Below, piece by piece: positions 47,945 through 60,552 of a stretch of 64,000 bases of DNA. The translations under genes and the position numbers were made by a program. The notes below the pieces were generated by a model. That model was not told the origin of the DNA and did no database searches. It saw only the letters and a list, made by a program, of their open reading frames with translations. The number at the start of each line of letters is the position of its first letter. Position 1 is the stretch's first letter. The stretch comes from Phaeotremella fagi (Eukaryota > Basidiomycota > Tremellomycetes > Tremellales > Phaeotremellaceae), in assembly GCA_001599715.1 (NCBI GenBank), contig BCHU01000006.1, positions 248,001 to 312,000 of the forward strand. Direction: 5' to 3'.

Positions 47945-50014
47945 TCATAAGATACCTCTAAAAGTCCTTCCCAAAAACCCAATGACACCCCCAAAATCCT
48001 CCCAAACACTTCTCAACCCAACCCCCTCCGTCAAAGACTTAAAATTGAAATTAAAATCATGTCGATTAACCCTAATCCAAGATCTAACAACGGTACCCCA
48101 CCACCTCTTCCAATTTGAATCATGAACCCCTGATTTAACTCCGTAAATTGCAATCCCAATCCCAAGAACTAGTATACTGATAGCTATAGCTGTACCCTGT
48201 TTGTTTTTTGGTATTCGTAATTTTTTGATTGGTTTGAGTGGTTTTGCAGGTTCTTCCTCTTCTTCATCGATGTTTGACCCTGGTTTTATGATTTCTCCGT
48301 TGATCATTTCCAACGCATTTCCTAATCCCCAATTATCATCTGAAATTTCTAGTTCATAAGTGTTGACAACACTTGCTTCTCCCATTATTTCATTCCCTTT
48401 AATTAAACTTCCATCCCACGGAAAATCTTGCATCAATTTATCGGTCAATTCAAATAGATCGCTAAGTGGAATTGGGCTATATGGATTTTCACTTTCATCA
48501 TCAAGCGAAATAGGTTGTAATTTCGTGTTATCCGATTTTGGTAGTGGTCTGGGTGAACTTGGGGTATCTGGATAGAATGGTGGTAAACGAGCGAATAGTG
48601 GATGTAACAGTGTGGGATCGTCAACGTATTCTGGTCCGAGTTGTTTAGCCAATTTCAACATTTGAGGTTTTTTAGCCATCAAGATCTGGGTGTTTTGTCA
48701 GACAACGTCAAAGAGCAGAAGACTTACAGCCACTGCCAAGTAAATAGCTGAAATTGGATTTCTTGAGAGAAGGAAATCAAACATCCGTTGAATTGGTTCA
48801 AGGGTATCGACATCATGTGAGAACAGACATAATATCCATGAAAGAGCGAAGAACGGTAATGTAGGTACGGGTGAGATCCTAATTCAATGAATTAGTCAAT
48901 TCTTAGTGGAGAGTATCGACAAGAACTACGTACGAGGAGGAGAACTCATCTAATTCTGGATCGGCGGCTTTGAGAATACGTTTAAGTATCCTTAATAATC
49001 CCATGACACCCTCCAACCCCTTGCCCATCCCATCTCTAACTCGACAAAGTGAGACCACTTCAGCACATTGTCTAAGAATGTTCCATTCAGGTGTATTCCT
49101 TGAATTCGGCTTTTCAACCAGAACGTCGTTCTCTTTAATGTTGACAGAAGGATTCTCGTCGATCTCAAATTTTAATGATTGTTTCTCATCGTCTTGGTTG
49201 ATCACGATGAATTCTTCTTTCTCATCGTTTGGGTTACCGTTACCGTTGGATCTAGTTTTTGAAGGTTTACGACTATGATTCCTTGATGCTGTTCTTGACT
49301 TTTGGATTATTGGTTTCGGAGGTATGAATGTTAAGTACAACACTGAGACTATATCATGGTATCCCTATCAAATTCTAGTCAGACAAGATATTCGTAGATC
49401 ACTCAACGCTCAGCACATACCTGAAAATAACTGAGAGCTGGATACAATCTCAAAACTCCAACGATGAGATCCTGTAGATCTGCTTGCATTTCTAATTTAT
49501 TATCATTCGGTATATCTGTAATAGGAATAAGATGCAAGTTATACCATTCGTTAAGACAGAAACCAACCTTTGGGATATGACACGAATGATCTTTTGGTAT
49601 CTAGTAATACCTGAGCCTCATCTGGATGAGTCATAGCAGTCTCTGGAAGTAATTTCGAATAACCCAATTCAACAGACACAGATTCTGTTAGAACAGATTC
49701 GTCGATGTTAGAATCTTGATTATCATTTCCCATCCTATTTGAAGTAATATCTTCCTCCTCCATCTTGACAGCCCCAGGAAAGAATTTCTCTACACCCAAC
49801 AAAACCGGCCTGTTCATCAGTGAAAAGCTCCTTAAAATACCTAAACCTACCAAACTTTTCTTCTCATCTCATCACTACCAAATCCACCAGGTAAAGCGGA
49901 TATCCTACGTAAAGATAAGATATCTTTAGAGTTTACGGCTTTTTTGACTAGTTCTTCACGTCTGATTAACCATTCTGGATCTGAGGGTGTTCCGGTGGTT
50001 TCTTGGGGGAACAT
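47945..50014 (-). CDS. TBC1D20/Gyp8-type Rab GTPase-activating protein with C-terminal membrane helix
   Basis: Exons 50014..49851, 49809..49568, 49515..49421, 49364..48934, 48878..48728 and 48685..47945 give 607 residues. The TBC domain starts RRISALPGGFGSDEMRRKVW and continues with LRLYPALSYFQGYHDI, the glutamine-finger motif of this subgroup. A long Ser/Asn-rich insert interrupts it after VLYLTF. A hydrophobic helix (TAIAISILVLGIGIAIYGV) near residue 550 would anchor it to the ER, as for TBC1D20, which acts on Rab1/Ypt1. The arginine-finger IxxDxxR part appears as DTKRSFVSYPKD (RTF/RSF variant). It shares a 171-base divergent promoter with MVP1. Confidence 0.85.
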
Positions 50015-50185
50015 GTTTAGGTTGAGGTAGGTTTTTTTGTAGATGTGAGAATGATGATTGAATGGTTCTAACTTTGTCGACTCTTATGCCGGTTCCGGTT
50101 ATAGATAATCGTCATCTACTTATCGTTCATTCAACTCTTTTTCATCTTTACTTTCTTCTTCATCTACAAATCACAATCGATAATC
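50015..50185. promoter_or_regulatory. Short divergent promoter, TBC gene and MVP1
   Basis: Only 171 bases separate the two start codons. The MVP1 side is CT-rich. A shared promoter is inferred. Confidence 0.4.
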
Positions 50186-52719
50186 ATGTTGTAAGTCAAC
50201 CCACATTCAAACATCAAAACCAAATACAAGACTAACATCCCAAAAGCAACGCACCAAGACGAACGACCAATCTCCCATCTTCCTCAATATTCAATTCTTC
50301 CTCCTACAACGATCCCCTAGCAACATCATCAGGTCCAACATCGTTCGGCGAAGTTGATCCTTGGTCGTCTACACCAACTCCAGTGAGGAGTTCTACACCT
50401 AGACGTGATTCCGATGAAGAAGTTAGAGTACCTGGGACTGGGGGTGTTGGCACCGGTACTTCCAATGGATTAACTTCTTTGATTAGTATGTTAAGATTGA
50501 CGTTCCCTATTCATGTCGATATAACTAACTTGCAATGATTGATAGCTGAACCCCCTGCTCAATATATCGTATTCTTCGATTCATTAGAACCAAACTCCAC
50601 TGGGGAAGTGTCATTATCATCCGTCCAACGTCTCTTAGTATCTTCAAAATTACCAGCAAGCACAATAGAAAAAGTATGTAAACCCCGTTCTCCCTGGTCC
50701 ATACTAACATCTAATCAGATTGTAAACCTAACCTCAAGAGATCGAGCCTCTCTCACCCGACAAGAATTCTTCGCAGCACTCGCTTTAGTCGCTTTAGCCC
50801 AATCTAACCCATACACCGAAGACGAAATTACCATTGAAAAACTTTCAGAATCTTTGACTAATTTACCACCCCCTCGTCTGGTTTTACCCACCAACGATAA
50901 TTCCAACGTTTACTCAAGGGAGGTTAATAATGGGAACGGATTTTCTTCAAGTGGGATCACCTCCCCTCCACAGACTTATTCATCTTCACCTTGGGATAAT
51001 GGGAGTGCTGGAACCGGAAATGGAGCTGGAATTATTCCTCATCCAATTTCTTCTTATAATGGTAATGAGGATAATGGGAATCCGGACGTTGAGAGAGAAA
51101 GAGGATATTGGAAGAGATTGGAGATTGTGGACGTTTCGCTTATCGCTGAGAAGGAAGGTTGGTTCTTACAGAAATACAGAGTGGAGTCGGATGTAAGTTA
51201 CTTCGATGGACCGTTAGCTATCGTTTATGCCGATAACATATTTCTTATGCCCGTAGAAACGATCCGGTGGAGTCGTTACAAGAAGATATTCCGATTTCGT
51301 TTGGTTACTAGATACTCTTACCAAACGCTATGTAGGTTGAATCTTCGTGTGGTTTGACAGAGCTGACACAATATTAGCCATTCCGTTTATTACCTGCCCT
51401 GCCTCCAAAGAAAGTTGGACGTAAGTAATGACATAACCTGAGTGTTAACTCTAACAAAATCACAGCCGACGCCAATTTCCTAGAACAACGAAGGTGAGTG
51501 TCAACTGCGTATCTGGTGAAACAGAGGCTAATAATGTTGCGACATCCAGGAAAGGATTACAGAGGTTTTTGAACATGATAGTCAATCACCCTGTTATGAA
51601 GGATGACGGGGCTCTGAACGTTTTCCTTACTGAACTACATTTTGAAGCTTGGCGAAAGGTATGAAATCGTTTTTTGATAGTCGTTGACGTCTTTAGCGAA
51701 CCAAAGTCTCGACAGATGAGGAATCGGCTAGTAAGAAACTGAATCCTGCTCAAGAAATGGCTATCCCATCAGATCTAGATGAGAAACTTGGGTAAGTGAT
51801 CTGTTTCTAACCTTTTATAGTCTGAATATTTACCAGAAATCTTGTAGCATCCTTCGAACACATTTACCATCACTTTTAACATCTTATCAAAAACTCGTCG
51901 TCCTCGCCGAAAGATCTCTACAACGTCTTCAACAATCATCAGCAGATTCATCAAGAATCGCAATGTCTCTCCAAACCGTTGGTGAAGGATTACCGCAATC
52001 ATGTTATAAATGTTCGAGTTCGAATGGACAGAGGAGTTGTGGACTTTGTGAAGGTGTTGGAAGGGGTTTGGGTGAGATTGGGGAAGGTTGGATGAAAGTT
52101 GCTGAGGAAGGTGAAAGACGGGTAGGTTTGGGGGTTTATATTTTGGATTGTTTTTTCTTTGTCACTGAGTTCGCGATTTAGGCTGCTGCTACTTTGTTGA
52201 AAAGTGTTGAAGCTCTTAAAGGTCAACGTGATTTATATGTTGCTTTTAGAGATCTGTTTAACAGACATGATAGTAAGTTATCTGATTGTAACATCTCATG
52301 TTCCTAACAATATCATGATGATAGAACTATCGAAAGACTCGGTCGAAACGCTAAGGAAGAAAGTTGATACCAGAGGGAAGAAGATTGAAAGTCTAAGATC
52401 AGCTCAAAGACCAGGATGGGAGCTGGAAGTAGAGAAACTGTTGTCGGGTATGTGAACTACCACTTGAATCTGATTCATGAAATAACAAAACACAGCTACC
52501 GATAATGACACAACAACGATCGATCAACTCTTGTCAAGAAGAATATTCATAAAAGCTTGCATGTGGCATGAACTCGCTGTCGTCTTTCATACGAGACAAG
52601 CAGCGCAAGCTACTTTGGGCTGGAAGGTTTTCGTTGATGAACAGATAAATGGGGTTAGGGGTTTACAATCCATTTGGGAGGGTTTGAAAGATAGATTAGA
52701 AGGGATGCCAATTGAGTGA
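50186..52719 (+). CDS. MVP1: MVP1/SNX8-like sorting nexin (PX-BAR)
   Basis: The first exons are 50186-50190 (ATG TT only), 50247-50485, 50546-50673, 50719-51192 and one from 51257; the stop is at 52717-52719. An EH-like N-terminal part (FFDSLEPNSTGEVSLSSVQRLLVSSKLP) precedes the PX domain. PX marks are GVVTRRYSDFVWL, LPPKK and a QRRKGLQRFLN helix. The rest is a BAR-type helical region (LKGQRDLYVAFRDLFNRHD). Mvp1 binds PI3P on endosomes and forms tubules for retrieval of Vps10-type cargo. C-terminal exon ends are less exactly placed than the PX part. The start depends on a five-base coding exon, which most predictors would miss. Confidence 0.88.
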
Positions 52720-52874
52720 TTTGGGTGTTCAGGTTGTTCCGTCTAATGGCTTTTGCAAATATTGTCTTTCGTTTGGATATTTTTTTATAGTTGTATGAAA
52801 TGAATGTTTTGTTTTTGGGGGCATTTATAATTGAATTCTTCCATGTCTTTTTGCTAAATCCTACGAAAGAACAT

Positions 52875-53536
52875 CTACTTTAAATCCAACCGATTTCCAT
52901 CGTAAAAAACAACTTCGAAATGTTTTAAGCGAGTTTCTTGAAAATCTTTGGTGCAGAGCAAGTCTAAACGATGGTTTGTTAGTTTAGCACCCCATTCGTA
53001 AGTCCAATGAGAGAAGTTGAAACCACCTACATCTACACAGTGCATGAGATGGAAGAGTTCTTCAACACAATCCTCCCCATGCCATCCTTTACCGGCTTCA
53101 ATCTTATCGGCACAATGTTGGAAATGTTTAGCTGGTTCTCCACATTCTTTAGCTTGACATTCTTCTCTGATAGCTGGTGCTTCCTGTAACGTTTTATCAG
53201 TATCCCTTCGATCGGTTGGAAGTTTGGACAAACCAACTTACATCTTCAGGTTCTTCCTCTTCCTCCTCTTCTGCTTCGGGTTCTGCCTCTTCTTTTTCCT
53301 CGGGTTCATCCTCTTTCTCCTCTTTGGGTTCGGGTGCTTCAGCGTGTGCCCTGTAAACATGAGATGTTAGTTATGATCAATGACTGATGGAAATCGTAGG
53401 ATCGTGAAACGTAGGAACTCCGTCATCTCCATTTCTTTGGTATTGAGATTCGATTTCCTTTGAACATGAGCCTGACTTACGTTGGGATGAAGTATGAAGA
53501 CATTGCTGAGAAGAATGATGAGGTTGAAGATGACAT
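52875..53536 (-). CDS. QCR6: Ubiquinol-cytochrome c reductase hinge protein, complex III subunit 6
   Basis: Exons 53536..53481, 53350..53242 and 53183..52875 give 157 residues. A hydrophobic N terminus is followed by an acidic run of about 30 residues (EEKEDEPEEKEEAEPEAEEE) and the hinge domain, with cysteines in REECQ, HFQHCADKI, DCVEELFHLMHCVD. Fungal Qcr6 has the same acidic tail in front of the Cx9C-like hinge and helps cytochrome c dock on cytochrome c1. It is divergent to the CDC1-like gene. Confidence 0.93.
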
Positions 53537-54139
53537 TTTGGGGGGTGGGGGGTGGTGTTGTAGATGACTTTGAATTAGATTTAATACTATAGGATAGGAT
53601 AGAGACACCCACACCCACACCACACTACGAGAGATTCCGAGACTATCGGTGTTTCGGTGTTATTCTTCAAAGGAATCTAAGTGGCGTCGTGTCCCGTTCG
53701 ACGCGCTGCGATGGATGATTTAGGGGGAAGGTGTTGGTTGCTGTTATTGTTATTAAATAAAATCAGATTCATTCATTCTTTCATTCTTTCTTCTCACTTT
53801 CATCTCTTTTGGTCAATCAGTATAGGTCTAGCTTAGTCATCATCGCATAGTATCACTTCATTTCATTTCATTCCTTCCCAGATCTCACCAAGCAATTCAA
53901 AACTTCAATCGCCAAGATACAAAAACCAGGATCTCGTCTCCAATCAATCAAGTTTGACATTCGAAACAAGGGCCAAGGACATACATAGTCAATCAGGACG
54001 CGATCATTCATTCAATCAAAAATTTGATTGTAACTACAACCAGTACCCAAGTATATCAATCATAGGATACGTCGACTCCAACTCAACCTAACTTCATCAC
54101 GTTGGCATTCCAACATTTACACTTTACACTTAGATTTTC
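53537..54139. promoter_or_regulatory. Divergent promoter, QCR6 and the CDC1-like gene
   Basis: About 600 bases. The right half is a CT/CA-rich leader of the CDC1-like gene with repeated TTCATTCATT/TTCATTTCATT units near 53770-53870. No gene is visible. Confidence 0.4.
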
Positions 54140-56520
54140 ATGCACTCGCCTAGACTTCGTTCACCGGCACCTGCAAATGTTGGAACTATCGGTAACGGCA
54201 GTGGAAGAGGTAGGAAGAGTGGTTTGAAATCTCGTGCGACTCAATTGAATGGTTTGAGATTTGGTTGGGTGGTTCTAGTGGTTTGGTTCGAGGTAGGTCA
54301 TGGTTCTACTTAGAATTGTTGTTGGCTACCTTTACTGACTGGTTGCTGTAGGTTGGAGATGTAAGTTCATATCCAAGATATCAAACTAACGGTTCAAGTT
54401 CTTTCATTCTTTATCATCATGCAAATTTCCAGATTCGATATTAAGAGGATCGACATCAACTTATTCGAATACACCGCCAGCACATATAGTTCTGATATCG
54501 GATCCTCACGTTCCTCATCCTAGATTATCGTATTCTCAAGGTAGTAGGCCATGGATTAATATGGTCAGACAAGCTATGGATGAACTGTTTATGAGGAAAA
54601 GTTGGAACGTGGTCATGAGATTAGGTAGAGTCGATGCTGTTATCGTTGTTGGTGATATGTTAGATTGGGGACGAGGAGTGATGAGTGATCAAGAGTAAGT
54701 TAAATTCTATTGCGCTAATACTGACGTTTCAGGTATGAGGATTATTATTCCCTGTTCAGATCGATTTTCACTTTACCAAAATCAACACCCATGTTTTACG
54801 TCCCAGGAAATCATGATATTCCATTAGGACCACATAAATTGTTTTCACCACACGCAAGAGATAGATATAGTAAACATTTCTCACCGCCTAATGAGATTTT
54901 ATCAATCGCAAATCATAGTTTGATACTACTTGATGCGGTGGGATTGGTGGAAGAGGATTATCGACGTTACGCGGCTGAGATGCAGTTTGGTGAATGGGAT
55001 GGTGTTGCCGGTGGTGTTATTGAATTTGTCAAGGCGTTGGGTGATGGTAAGTTCTGAGGGTTGGACATGGACTGATGATAGAACCACCACCTGCTCCTCG
55101 GATCTTGTTATCGCATATACCTCTCGCTAGACCTGAAGCAGCAAGTTGTGGACCTTTGAGGGAGAGGGGTAGGATATTGAAAGGTGCTGGACCTGGTTAT
55201 CAAAATCTGTTGGGTAGTGAGACGAGTCGCTTCTTGTTGAACGTTTTACGGCCGAGTGTGGTTTTCAGGTGAGTTTGCTTGACTCGTACAATACTGACTG
55301 TCAGTGGTGACGATCATGATTACTGTGAACACGTTCACACACCCGGCATTCGCGAGGTCACTTTAAAATCCTTCTCTACATCTACTGGTATCCGGACACC
55401 TGGATTCCAACTCCTATCCCTCATTCCACCATCCGACACAGAAATCTCCCCACCTCAACTAACACATGCCGATCGACCTTGTTTCTTACCTGATCAATTG
55501 GGTGTATACTACAGGATCTATATACCGTTAGCTATCGCCACCGTACTCTATTTAGTGATTACAAACATCAGAATGGCATGGAGAAGGATGAGTAACGGGA
55601 ACGGATCGTTGTTCGATAAAGGTCGTCAGAGTCCCGCGATGTCGATGACAGATATGATACCCGGATCGATGTCAGCTAGAAGAACTTCTGATAGACCCGG
55701 AAATTTGAATCTACCAAGTAGGAAATCGTCACAACATCTCAATGGAATGTCTGTTCTTACACCTTCATCTGTTCAACCACGTTCAGCACGTCAAACTACA
55801 GGATTCAGTGTACCAACATCAAGGGTTTCATCGCGTTCTGCACCTGTCTCACCGAACGGATCTCCGCATTTAGGTTTATACACTGAAGAGCCTTCTTCAA
55901 CATATTATCGAGATGAAGAAACTGAAATTGGATCAGCTTTGGTTTCACCTAATCTATCACGTCGATCTTCTTACGCCGACAACTCAGATTCAACATCGTA
56001 TTTCTTACCTATACCTTCGTCAAACAGTGGGATCGGATTAGGGTTATCACCTTCATTATCAAACGGTAATCTAGGCAGCAGTTCCATAGTATCAGGTATC
56101 CCAACAAGACGACTTTCATCAACGAATCTCCAAAGTCAAGGTCAATCCGAATCAAACTCAACATCGAATCCCAACTCGAACATGAACGGAATCAACGGTG
56201 GTGGAAACAATCAACCCCCTTTGAGAAGAGTAACGATGCCCCGAATGATGTCAACCTCAGATTGGGCACTAGCAGCCAAAGCAAAAGATAAATCAATGTT
56301 CGGATACATGGTAGATTCCCTCCCGGGGAACACTCCCACCGTAGGAGGGAACGGAAGTTCGAGAACAGCTTTGACGAGTGATTACGTCTGGAGTTTTCTC
56401 AGGTGGTTATGGAGAGCTAGGAATGGGGTCGTTGGTAAATCTTGGCAAGAGATTTTTAAGGTTGCATGGCCAGCTGCGTTGGTTTGGTTCTTGGTTAACG
56501 CCCTTTTCTTTATTAGTTAG
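54140..56520 (+). CDS. CDC1: CDC1/PGAP5-like metallophosphoesterase of the secretory pathway
   Basis: Later exons are secure: ...-54694, 54733-55046, 55082-55268 and 55305-56520. The dimetal site is in order: VLISDPHVPHP, VVGDMLDWGRG, YVPGNHDIPLG, LLSHIPLARP and FSGDDHDYCE with HVHTPG. Residues near GLRFGWVVLVVW form an N-terminal membrane helix and the far C terminus (WPAALVWFLVNALFFIS) another. Yeast Cdc1 and mammalian PGAP5 remove an ethanolamine-phosphate from GPI anchors, with Mn. About 300 Ser/Asn-rich residues lie before the last helix. The join near 54290-54440 is uncertain: the best model needs a weak GTTCAA donor. An intron of 35 bases at 55047 is among the shortest here. Confidence 0.85.
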
Positions 56521-56857
56521 TTTTCTTTCCACCCCGGGTTTATAGACGGGTTTTTCGGTTTTGCTGTCGGTGTTTTCTTCCCTTTTTTGCATTAGTAATG
56601 TACTTATGTTATTTGTTCCATTTCTTTTGGGTGTTGTTCATGATTCTTTGAACTGAGGTAGATCTGAAGGTTTAATCTTGCATCGAAGATCCAATTCTTT
56701 GTTCAATGTACATTTCGAGAACACCCATTTTCATCTCTTCTACGTCCAATTCAGTCACAATCAAAAAAGATATCATCCTCGTTTAAAACCACCACCTTTC
56801 TCCATCCTAATAAAGAGGATCAGTATCAACAGAAAATGTAATGATGTAAGGAAGGAC
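56521..56857. other. Convergent spacer, CDC1-like / RDS3
   Basis: These 337 bases are T-rich on the left and A-rich on the right, consistent with two 3' UTRs. No gene is seen. Confidence 0.4.
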
Positions 56858-57597
56858 TCACCCCAACTTCTTTCTTTCGAAGAAAGCGTCAATTCTACTT
56901 GCGCCCATCTAGATTAATTGTCAGTATTGATCCAAAAACACCTTTGAGATAGTCAACACGTACATTGATAATTCTGGGACATCCATCACGATCCTTCTCT
57001 AACCTCGTACATTCAGTACAATAATAAGCGTCAGATATAGCTAAATATCGGTGGTTAATAAGAACATGATAACGAAAATAGATGAACAAAACTTACCTGG
57101 TGAACCACAGATTATACATCTACCAGCTGATTGACCGACTGCATAGGATATTTCGATTAGCTTTGGGGGTTTTTGGAATGAAGAAGAATAGATTGACTTA
57201 CATGAACATTCATCACATATTCTGACTAAAGTCATTGGTCTAACGTAGGAATCACAAATAGGACTAGACATGTTAACGATTTGGCCATAAAGACAAAGAA
57301 GTGGGAGGACTTACCATTTTCCATCACATTTCTCACACATTCTACCAATAGCTACAATATGCACTTGTCAGCTAGATTCCTCAGATACGAGTGGAGTGGG
57401 GACTTACCGATACCAGGTTGTCGACGACACATTAACAAATCTATCAGCAACAGTATTTGTCAGCGACTTGGGACAAGGATTTTGAATGGTTGAGATTAAC
57501 TTACCTGGATGATGCTTGGACTGTGGTTCAAGTGACAATGTTAGTTTTAGTTGCTTGTACGATGAATTGTTGAACTTCACTCACCATTTTGGATAGA
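56858..57597 (-). CDS. RDS3: RDS3/PHF5A, zinc-binding SF3b splicing factor subunit
   Basis: Eight exons: 57597..57595, 57520..57505, 57440..57408, 57351..57315, 57263..57202, 57138..57097, 57040..56964 and 56908..56858; 106 residues, close to the usual 107-110. All zinc-ligand cysteines are in place: [63 protein letters not shown]5A/Rds3 holds the branch-site adenosine pocket of the U2 snRNP with SF3B1. The first coding exon is the start codon alone, joined across a 74-base intron to SKHHPDLL. The total joins without any frame slip, which supports every splice. Confidence 0.92.
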
Positions 57598-58097
57598 TTA
57601 TTCTATTTAGATGTGGATGTTGATAATGTTAATCAAATTATTTGTTAGAAGTATCGACGAGTACTTAACGATGTTGGATTGAAAGTGAGGGGATGGAATA
57701 ACTTTCCTGTGGCTATTGTTTTGCTTAGTTGGGGACTCTGTTTTCTAGAAAATGGAAGGAATGTCCGAGTAGCGCGAGTAGAGTCGTTCGATGACGGGGA
57801 TAAGATAGGCAAGGATATAACAGAGAATTCTGGATGAACCTGGAAAATACGACTCACGGTAGAGCGGATGACTAAGCTCGTTACACCAATGTTTGAATCA
57901 TTGCCACAATATGCTTGCAAGGAAGTCCCAAATGGAAACGATTTTCAGGTGAAATTGCATCTGGATCTTGTCATCGGCTTAGATTTTATTCAGAGAATCA
58001 GAAGGAAACAATAATCTCCTGGACAAGAAGGGAACAGAAGCAGAATATAAAAAGACATTGGAGAAAAAGACGAAAAAAATCAAAAACAAACCAAAAA
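57598..58097. other. RDS3 upstream region and tRNA 3' flank
   Basis: These 500 bases hold the RDS3 promoter and, on the right, DNA just past the tRNA terminator. One frame at 57915-58163 runs into the tRNA and is not supported. Confidence 0.4.
58093..58097 (-). terminator. Pol III terminator of tRNA-Gly
   Basis: Five T residues (minus strand) start right after the discriminator base, the normal stop signal for RNA polymerase III. Confidence 0.75.
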
Positions 58098-58200
58098 TAC
58101 AGCCAGGGGGAATCGAACCCCCACCGAGTGCAACCGATTAACTTCGGGATATCCTATTGTTGAGTGGCAAGCACCCATGATACCGTTTCACCATAGCTGT
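58098..58200 (-). tRNA. tRNA-Gly(GCC) with intron
   Basis: On the minus strand the acceptor stem ACAGCTA pairs with TGGCTGT (one G-T). The D arm is GTGA...TCAT, the anticodon stem GGTGC/GCACT, the T arm GGGGG TTCGATT CCCCC. The loop TTGCCA puts GCC at the anticodon, with U33 before it. A 32-base intron follows the base 3' to the anticodon (58133-58164). The discriminator is A, directly followed by a TTTTT Pol III stop (58097-58093). A-box (TGGTGAAACGG) and B-box (GGTTCGATTCC) are intact. Confidence 0.87.
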
Positions 58201-58510
58201 TAACGTGATTGCCGTGAGTCTGGAAGTGATATGATGTGACCTACAACGTTTTCGAGCTCGCGCCTTGTTTCAAGAATTAGCTTGTAAGCGCGTTCCTGTT
58301 TTTTTGCACCTCACTCCCTTTCACTTTTAATAGATCACAGTAACTGACACTAGAGCATTCGTATACAGTACAGAAAAGGTGTCACTTGTCGATATGAACA
58401 ACATTCTTTAAGAAGTATAGATACAAATATCACAATAGGACCTATCGACCATCTTACTTCTAACGACAACACAAAGTTAAAAATAACCACACCCACCACC
58501 ACCCAAAACA
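58201..58510. other. tRNA 5' flank and promoter of the membrane glycoprotein gene
   Basis: These 310 bases are A/T-rich, with a TACAGTACAG motif at about 58365 and a CA-rich leader before the ATG. No gene is seen. Confidence 0.35.
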
Positions 58511-60552
58511 ATGATCATCCTGTTCACCCTCCTAACCTATCTCCTACCAATCTCAGCCTTCACTTTCAATCTAAACAACACCACGATTAATTCATGTGGT
58601 TCAGTAGGAATAACATGGTCCGGTGGACAACCACCATTCAGTTTAACCATCCTGGTAAGAAATTCCTTAACGCGAAATTCCATCTCCTAATTCACCATGT
58701 CAATTATCAGCCTGTGTTCGATTATCCATCCAACGTATCGATACCCGATTCAGCTTGGAATTCTAATACCCAACAAGGTTCTTATACCTGGACAGCGAAT
58801 TGTTAGTAACTTTCCAATTTTCCAATGGGAATTTTTTGTTGATTGATTTTAGATCCATCTGGGAAACGTTTCGTAGCTTTGATGTCGGATAGTACGGGAC
58901 TTGGTGTGAGTTTTTAACTGTCGATAAAGGAAATTAAAATTAATGGAATCACAACAGACCGGTGGTGTTTCCCCTATGTACACTGTAGGCACGTCTGGTA
59001 GCTCTTGTACGATGAGATCGACAACTACGGATTTTTTGTGAGTAAACGCACCTTTTCAAATGTAGTCGGAATTAATGTTCTTTCCACAGATTCTATATCA
59101 ACGCAACAGCAGTTACTGTATGATACCTTCAATTGATTTTGTCTCAATTTTCATGCTTATAGATTAATTTTTAGCAATGTACCCCAGTCGAAATTTATTG
59201 GGATACAACAGCTGTCGTACCAGTTACGATCATCGGTGCCATTCCAGGTGGTCAAGCATTCCAACTAAACACCAATTCAAAAGCGTCTGAAGTTTGTCAG
59301 TTGTTTTAATTTCTCTGCGTTTGAATATTGAATCACAACTGATCGAATCTACTTAGTGTGGAATGCGAATATCGCCGCGGGCACACAATTCATTTTATCA
59401 GCTTTCGATTCAGGCTCGAATCATCAAGGTGGTTCGAGTAATTTGTTGACAGTGGCCGGATCTTCTGTTACTTCTTGTTTAGACGACTCGTCACCTAGTT
59501 CAACTGTCGCTGCTACAGCTTCTGCTACTGGTACTGGATCTAAAACTGGTGGTGAGGCAGTTAAAACTGTCACTGCTATCGCTACCGCTGTTGGTGATGT
59601 TGGGTAAGTTCTGAACTTTCATTTTTGATTACAAAACGCTGAACACTGAATATTTCTTAGATTACATTCCGGTGCTATTGTCGGTATAGTCATTGGAGTC
59701 CTTGTTATCGTTTTCGTCTTTCAAGCAGCCCTAGTATGGTTCTGTTGCAGAAGACAACTTCTAGCCTTTTTAGCAGCAAGGAAACAAAATAAATCCCGTC
59801 AAACTAAAGCAGGAGATGTGGATCTACTTTCCACAGGTGGACAATCGATTATCAGGGATGAAAACAATCCTTCGCATTGGACCGGATCGATTCATGGAGG
59901 ATCAAGAACGAGTTTAGGTGATGGTTATGCTGAGAGTTCAATTTCACCTTTCTGGGATGGAGCCGCTGTACCACCTGAACAAATTGGTTTGGGAACTGGT
60001 ATGGGTTCAAGCATGACCCGATCGAGTACACCAGGTGAAAACACGTATTTATCAACCGGTAGTGGTGGCAGATCACCAACGGAATTACCACCTCGATTAC
60101 CACATTTGAGAACCGACAGTTTCTCCTCTATGCTCGATCATCCTTTATCAGAAGCATACGACGCTTTAGCAACCACCTCACCAGTGATTGATACCTACAT
60201 GACATCACCTTCATTCAGAGAAGTCCCTCTAACCACCCCCTCTCCACCACTCCCATCATCTTCAACCAGACCATTAGGATCCCTAACAAAAGCTCAATTA
60301 GCTTCACAACTTTCAACCACCAATCCAGACCCTGACACGCAGAACGAAAACGAACATGAAATGCTTTCGACGTTCGTGACGACGACTTCTGCACCTACGA
60401 ATCGAATACCTAGAACAAGAGATGAATTGAACGAGAGGTTGCCTTCGCACCAGGCCCCTCGGGGTGGGTTTAGACGTCATGAAGACGCTGGACCGGTTGT
60501 GGAGGATTTACCCCCTTTATATGGTGATTGGCAGAGTGATCAACGGAGGTAG
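58511..60552 (+). CDS. Single-pass cell-surface glycoprotein with Ser/Thr-rich stem and cytosolic tail
   Basis: Exons 58511-58654, 58711-58801, 58853-58905, 58958-59037, 59090-59117, 59175-59295, 59357-59603 and 59661-60552 give 551 residues. A signal peptide (MIILFTLLTYLLPISA) precedes two beta-rich modules, each opening CGSVGITWSGGQPPF or CTPVEIYWDTT with PVTI, and a short Ser/Thr-rich stem. A membrane helix (AIVGIVIGVLVIVFVFQAAL) is followed by CCRRQ and a 280-residue Ser/Pro-rich tail. The layout resembles Mid2/Wsc-type wall sensors and many basidiomycete orphan receptors. Function is inferred from layout only. The small exon at 59090-59117 (28 bases) needs care. Confidence 0.75.

Noticed and set aside
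57915..58163. 82-residue frame overlapping the tRNA
   Set aside because: It runs into the tRNA gene and is lysine-rich low-complexity sequence from an A-rich flank.
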